Below are positions 30,901-34,500 of a stretch of DNA of 34,500 nucleotides, one piece after another. A program made the position numbers and the translations under genes. Every line of letters begins with the position of its first letter. Positions within the stretch are counted from its first letter, which is position 1. The stretch is from Cristatella mucedo (Eukaryota; Bryozoa; Phylactolaemata; Cristatellidae). The stretch spans positions 538,001 to 572,500 of the forward strand of contig WPIO01000148.1 of assembly GCA_009760855.2 (NCBI GenBank), written 5' to 3'. Below the pieces are notes generated by a model that saw nothing but the letters and a program-made list of their open reading frames with translations, was not told the DNA's origin and searched no databases.

Positions 30901-32101
30901 GGAGGGCACTTGACATATGTTTAAAAGTGGGCGTGTCAATTGGTTAATGTCGGCACGCATAGGCACACACAAAATTCGCAGCAGATGAGCAGGTCGAGGT
31001 GACGACCAATTGTTGGTTTCTAGCTTCTTTTTAAATGTCAAGTCAGGGGATGTTGTGTAGGCAGTCAATAGCGATTCTCAGGATTTGGGAGCATACAAAC
31101 TTAAGGCAGGAGATCGTCGCCAAAGGATTTGAGGTTGGTTAGAGGCAAAGGTAAATGACCCGAGTCAGGCGAGCTCAGATCGGATGATGGAAAGGAGATT
31201 AGGCTTCCGACAGATATTTCGGATAGGCAGGCTCGAGTCAGAGATAGAAGGGACCCCTGCAAGTCAGTGACAGAACCTTGAAGTCAATGCGCTGCTTGTT
31301 GGATAGCCAGTGCAGGTCGGCAAAAAGTGGTGTGATGTGGCAACTGCAACACTCACGACAGACATGCCTAGCTGCAGAGTTTTGCCACAACTGAATGCGT
31401 CTCATTGCACATTCAGCAAGACGTTCGAGCAGCGAGTTAGAAGCAAGCCTAGACGGGATATCGAAAATGAACCAGCCAGCTTGGATGTGGCATCCTTATC
31501 TAAGCAAGTCCGACTTTTTTGCAAAGTTCTGTAGGGAAAAAAGTGGGAACACATAACTAGGTGGGCACACAAGACATGCTGCGGTCATCGAGTGACCAGA
31601 TCATTTCATGATGCTGTCATCGAGTGACCAGGTCATTTTAGAACGGGACGTTCAGATCTACGTAATGGCCATGAGTGCACAACGGGCAGCCTCAGCGTCA
31701 GGCTCAGCTGCGCCGATCAGCACCTAGTGCACTGCCGCGAACCCATCTACACGAAATTGCCACGCCGCGAGCGTGTGAGGTTAGATGACTGGGTGTGGAG
31801 GGAGGCCTGTCTACGAGGGACCGTCGAGCCTAAGGCCCCAGGTGGGCGCCCCCCCCCCCCGCAGCAAAGCTCAGGCAGCGACTGCTGCGGAGCAGCGCTC
31901 TCAGCGTCCGGGCATCGTACCAGCAGATAGTACTGCAAGTTGTCGATGAGGAACGACATGTGCACGCGAAGCTGCCAGCGTGTCGTGTCCTCGGTCGGTG
32001 CCTCGCGTCGGTGCTTCCTGTTCATCTGGCGCGCCCAGCAGCCGTGCAGCTGCAGCTGCGTCCGCCGCACGAGCAGCAGGAACTTGAACAGGCCGTTGTA
32101 C
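27467..32101 (-). CDS. TUBGCP4: Gamma-tubulin complex component 4, 3' exons
   Basis: Minus-strand join of 32101-31921, 30734-30600, 30370-30254 and 27619-27467, about 194 residues. Human GCP4 is 667, so this is the C-terminal part of the GRIP2 (gamma-tubulin-binding) domain. GCP4 is a core subunit of the gamma-tubulin ring complex, which nucleates microtubules at centrosomes and spindles. Matches in order are YNGLFKFLLLVRRTQLQL (human YNVVFKYLLSVRRVQAEL), HMSFLIDNLQYYL (human HMAFLVDNLQYYL), ADVIESQFSALL (human VDVLESQFSQLL), FLASLLAQSFLLMKP (human FLSNLLAQSFILLKP), EILDTCQSFCALV (human EILDLCHSFCSLV), LLSSVRSHQ and LAQLLLRIDYNRY (human LAQLLLRLDYNKY). All junctions are GT-AG and phase-consistent. 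The exon that should encode the preceding WPLHILFTP-like segment was not found up to 34500. The orthology call is strong; other GCPs fit less well. Confidence 0.93.
27795..27916 (+). repeat. (CT)n microsatellite inside an inverted repeat
   Basis: 45 CT units at 27821-27910. The left edge is a 28-bp perfect palindrome (27801-27828, core GCAGCGATCGCTGC). TCAAGCAGAGAGAG at 27795-27808 is the reverse complement of CTCTCTCTGCTTGA at 27903-27916. It lies in the last TUBGCP4 intron. Confidence 0.95.
27981..28145 (-). mobile_element. tRNA-derived SINE2
   Basis: Minus strand has the B-box-like GCGGTTTCGAGCCCTG, GTGGGCGGTCCTTAA and GGCTCTTCTGCCACTATAT, and a (TTTAC)n tail at 27981-27997. Same family as the copies at 18.7 and 21.2 kb. 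Confidence 0.72.
28260..28410 (-). mobile_element. tRNA-derived SINE1
   Basis: Very similar to the 10.8-kb copy. On the minus strand it has TTAAGGTGCTCGCCCCGACC, GAGGTCGTGGGCTCGAGCCC, then GAGTTCTCTTGGGGCGCTAT and an (ATT)n tail at 28262-28278. Confidence 0.85.
28411..30253. other. TUBGCP4 intron, unresolved sequence
   Basis: 28480-28615 may be another SINE remnant (TCTCCGGTTCGACTA, then AAATGAGGCGCTACATAAAT). On the plus strand at 29842-30187 a good acceptor (gtgcattttcag) precedes an open, Ala/Arg-rich frame that ends in TAA overlapping AATAAA; no product recognised. The rest shows nothing clear. Confidence 0.35.
30254..30370 (-). CDS. TUBGCP4: TUBGCP4 exon (EILDTCQSFC)
   Basis: Acceptor ggctcgctgtag ends at 30371 and donor AAG|gtgaga begins at 30253. 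39 codons, phase 0. It encodes VASCIAEILDTCQSFCALVE, then a short loop and SAQLQAIKK. The preceding intron is only 229 nt. Confidence 0.92.
30600..30734 (-). CDS. TUBGCP4: TUBGCP4 exon (ADVIESQF...LLMKP)
   Basis: Acceptor ccaattgttgctcag ends at 30735 and donor CCG|gtagaa begins at 30599. 45 codons, phase 0 at both ends. The exon is GC-rich, so several overlapping frames on both strands also stay open; those are shadows. Confidence 0.93.
30735..30934. other. TUBGCP4 intron, start of GC-rich stretch
   Basis: Intronic, no repeat recognised before the L2-B copy. Confidence 0.5.
30935..31320 (-). mobile_element. L2-B LINE fragment
   Basis: Minus orientation with GGCACGCATAGGCACACACA, TTCTTTTTAAATGTCAAGTC and GGATTTGGGAGCATACAAAC. 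It ends in TAGCCAGTGCAGGTCGGC, the LHWL region of the ORF. Many indels. It lies in the same orientation as TUBGCP4. Confidence 0.78.
31321..31920. other. TUBGCP4 intron, no further feature
   Basis: A short direct repeat (CATCGAGTGACCAGATCATT at about 31587 and again with one change at about 31618) and a poly-C run at 31849-31860. No exon. Confidence 0.45.
31921..32101 (-). CDS. TUBGCP4: TUBGCP4 exon (YNGLFKF...DNLQYYL)
   Basis: Acceptor gattcgcgtgccgcag ends at 32102 and donor CTG|gtacga begins at 31920. One base completes an upstream split codon, then 60 codons follow. It encodes the helical region with VRRTQLQLHGCWARQMNRKH and ends at YYLL, the same place human YYLQ precedes VDVLES. Confidence 0.92.
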
Positions 32102-32774
32102 CTGCGGCACGCGAATCCGCCTGGCACCGATGTCACGCAAGCGAGCGATCTGCCGCAGCCGCGAGTCACCACAGCGGCCAGCGAACAAAGTTAATGCATC
32201 TCCTCACAAAGTTAATGCATCTCCTCGTCACCGCCTCGAGCTGAGGCTGCAGGAAAAGCCTGCAGCTGAGCAAAAAATAGCTCACGCCTCAATATGGCTC
32301 AATAGGATCGATGCAAATGGCATGATGCAATCGAGGTGGGCGTGTCGTGCTCTGGCCAACGGCGCTCTTAAGGACAGCTGCGATGCTGCCGCCATGACCT
32401 GGAAGGCTTAGGTTCAAAGCTAGGCGTACGTCAAATGCTAAACGAGTGCAAGGGCTGGGCCCATGCATCGAAAGGCCACTCATTTCACCACCGAGCTTGG
32501 CATGGGGCTGGGATGTGAGAGGTGGGAGACGGCGATCGGGCGACTGCTGCCGTGCTCTGCTGAGCAACGTTGCGAAAATTCGGGTGAGTGCTTAGATGAG
32601 GATACTTAAGCAGCCAAGATGATCAAACATCTGCGACGCCCGGTTTAGACTTGTTGTATAACTCACTGCTCGCAGGTCTTCCAACAATGCAGTAGCATGC
32701 TAACGGCTGGTGGTCAAGAGCTGCGCAGCTAGGCTTGTCTGTCGTGAATGCAGCAAAAGCCACGATGCACATCT
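32102..32774. other. Upstream TUBGCP4 intron or flank
   Basis: Near 32192-32226 the 17-nt block AAAGTTAATGCATCTCC is directly repeated. I searched the minus strand for the expected WPLHILFTP-like exon and did not find it. Confidence 0.4.
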
Positions 32775-33250
32775 CATCGACTAGCACTGGCTTCCCGATC
32801 AAGCAGTGTGCTGCCTTCAACGTTCTGTCATTCACTTTTAGATCCCTTCATTTTCTTGCTCGAGCCTACCTATCTGAAATACTTCTTAGCCAGGCTTCCC
32901 ACTGTATCACCCAATTCTCTGACTGAGGTCGTTTAGCTGTGCCTCTAAACAATCTCAAATCTTTTGGAGATCATGCCTTGATTTCCCTTGCTCCTAAAGT
33001 CTGGAACTGCAACTCACAATTGCCTGACATCACATCCCCTGACTTTCAAACACTTACTAGGAGAATATAAATCCAACTGTTACAGCATTTGCACTATCAC
33101 TGAGAATACTCCTGAATACGCTGATGCATGGTAAAACTATGCATTTGACACTGTTCAGTTGACAGCTGACTTCCTTTTCAGCAAATGTAAAGTACACAGA
33201 AAGAGATCTAGTTCCCTAATGGCACGGTACAAATATGTTCTTGTTATTAT
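32775..33250 (+). mobile_element. L2-B LINE 3' copy, decayed
   Basis: Begins at CACTGGCTTCCCGATCAAGC (LHWLPIKQ), continues through TTCACTTTTAGATCCCTTCA and AATCTTTTGGAGATCATGCC, to the GCAAATGTAAAG...AGAGATCTAGTTCCC block and a TTATTATTCTTAT end. Multiple frame breaks. Confidence 0.8.
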
Positions 33251-34500
33251 TCTTATCAAATCTATATTCGCATCTCTTTCTCCCTCTCTTTCTCAAACAC
33301 TCACTCGCTCACATTCTTGCTCACCATCCTTGCATGACGACCTTTCCAACTCAATAGGTCACTAGCATTGTATAGTGGGGCTGGTGCTTGCTACATGTCG
33401 ATTAATTAGCCAGCAAAATCTTTAGTAAAGGTCTTGATTACTGCACCAGCTGAGCCGGCCGGACGCATGCCCTGAATAGGACGGTGCTATGGCCACGCCC
33501 GTAAATGTTGATAGTAAATATCTCACGATAGTAAATGCCATGCATCGCAGCCAGACGTAATGTACGAGCAGCAGGAAGAGCACTCATCTATGTGGGTGGC
33601 CACGTCGTGCAGACCGACGGCAGAGATCGCCGGCGGCGATCGGCAGGAGAAGATGAATCCTGTGCGCGGAGTTGCTTGTTATGCAAGCTTGACTGAGTGT
33701 TCGAGTGCATGCAGAGTTCCGTAGGGCCGAGCCTGCACGAACCTGGCAGCGGCGGCCAGCAAAGGCCAGCCCCCCCGCCTCCTGTGCCCGGCCTCCTATG
33801 CACTGACAAGCTACCGCAAGAGTTGAGCTCTGCCTCTCTGCCTTGACACACGCGTGGCAAGCGACTGTATGGTCGACTGCTACAGGGGGGCAGCCGTCAC
33901 GCCCACAAGTGCGCGCGCACACACATGCACGTGCATGCTACCTACCTAGCTAGCTAGCTAGGGGTGGGGCCGTGCCTCATTAGCGGGCAGCCGTCTTGGT
34001 GAGTCTTCGATGAGGTCACCAAGCAGCAGTGCTAGCACCAAGAGCAGTGAAAAGATTCCATCTTCTGCCTCTAGCTGCGATTCGATCACACGTGCAGCAA
34101 TAGGCCATCAAGCCAAGAGGCAAATGGCCCGACAAAACGTCGCAGCAGTGGCAGCCTTTCAGGGGGTCATTCACTCAGGCAGCAGCACAGACTCACCATC
34201 CCGTCTTCCCCCCTGCTACTAGCATCAAGCCGGTCGCTACGATCGTCGCTCAACCAAGTGTCCGGCTAGCTTGGTCTCTCAGCCTCCAGCTGTGTGCACG
34301 AGCGGCAGACATTCGCCTTGACACGGCTATGACTGCCTACGATGTACAGCACCACCTATGCGCCGAGCGCCGCTTCCTCCAGAAGCAGCAGCTTGCGACC
34401 CGGCCACGAGGCTGCACAAGAGCTGCCTCCACTGCGCTGGTTGAATCAGCACATCCAACGAGTGGCAGTTGGACTGCCAGGCAAAGCTTGCATCGCCTGG
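33251..34500. other. Right flank, GC-rich, no gene assigned
   Basis: CT-rich bit at 33275-33310; CTAGCTAGCTAG at 33948-33962. From 33990 several plus frames are open. One, after a possible acceptor (ccccctgctactag, ending about 34221), contains DTAMTAYDVQHHLCAERRFL, but I recognise no family and see no donor. It could be an exon of a neighbour or of a nested gene, or chance. Confidence 0.3.

Noticed and set aside
33584-33922. Minus-strand ORF with IHLLLPIA as the missing WPLHILFTP exon of TUBGCP4
   Set aside because: No WPL motif, no matching donor in phase 2, and the surrounding residues do not align.
34080-34175. Minus-strand PFASWLDGLLLH resembling the GCP4 LSAWMLHGLLLD segment
   Set aside because: It would require about 280 residues of intervening GCP4 exons between here and 32.1 kb, which are not present; a stop lies just upstream. 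Treated as chance similarity.
1-34500. CRISPR arrays, operons, prophage or integron
   Set aside because: No spaced direct repeats, no ribosome-binding-site-linked gene series; introns and LINE/SINE content show this is animal DNA.

Overview
The window is intron-rich animal genomic DNA. Canonical GT-AG introns of 0.2 to 6 kb separate short exons, and the space between them is filled with L2-like LINE fragments, tRNA-derived SINEs, microsatellites and at least one degraded pogo/Tigger-like DNA transposon. There is no bacterial-style gene packing and no operon. The species cannot be fixed from the sequence; a non-model metazoan, probably an invertebrate, fits best.

Two protein-coding genes can be reconstructed by hand, and both match conserved animal proteins. 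(1) A HAX1-like gene on the + strand has five exons at 11530-11692, 15307-15379, 19540-19703, 25713-25851 and 26998-27110. All four junctions are phase-compatible and the last exon carries the stop. The 5' exons (N-terminus) were not found. (2) The 3' part of TUBGCP4 (gamma-tubulin complex component 4) lies on the - strand with four exons at 32101-31921, 30734-30600, 30370-30254 and 27619-27467. It encodes roughly the last 194 residues of the GRIP2 domain; upstream exons lie beyond the window or were not recognised. The two genes converge, with stop codons 356 bp apart. They have unrelated jobs (mitochondrial/apoptosis-linked scaffold versus microtubule nucleation), so their proximity need not be functional.

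Layout: 1-11.5 kb holds mostly LINE/SINE debris, including one longer L2-like copy with a recognisable but broken reverse transcriptase (4.5-6.05 kb) and a LINE nested in a pogo-like element (6.05-6.86 kb). 11.5-27.1 kb is the HAX1-like gene, with repeat-filled introns. 27.1-27.5 kb is the shared 3' region. 27.5-32.1 kb is TUBGCP4. 32.1-34.5 kb is probably a further TUBGCP4 intron or flank, with a LINE copy and GC-rich open sequence that I could not assign.

Two LINE families are distinguished here. L2-A has a 3' end running into a TACATTACATT-type tail. L2-B has an AGAGATTAAGTTCTCT block, a GGGCGCTTTA block and an (ATT)n tail. One SINE family (SINE1) carries the same 3' block as L2-B, which suggests it is mobilised by that LINE. 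No previously undescribed biological system was seen; the most informative content is the two split genes and the LINE/SINE relationship.
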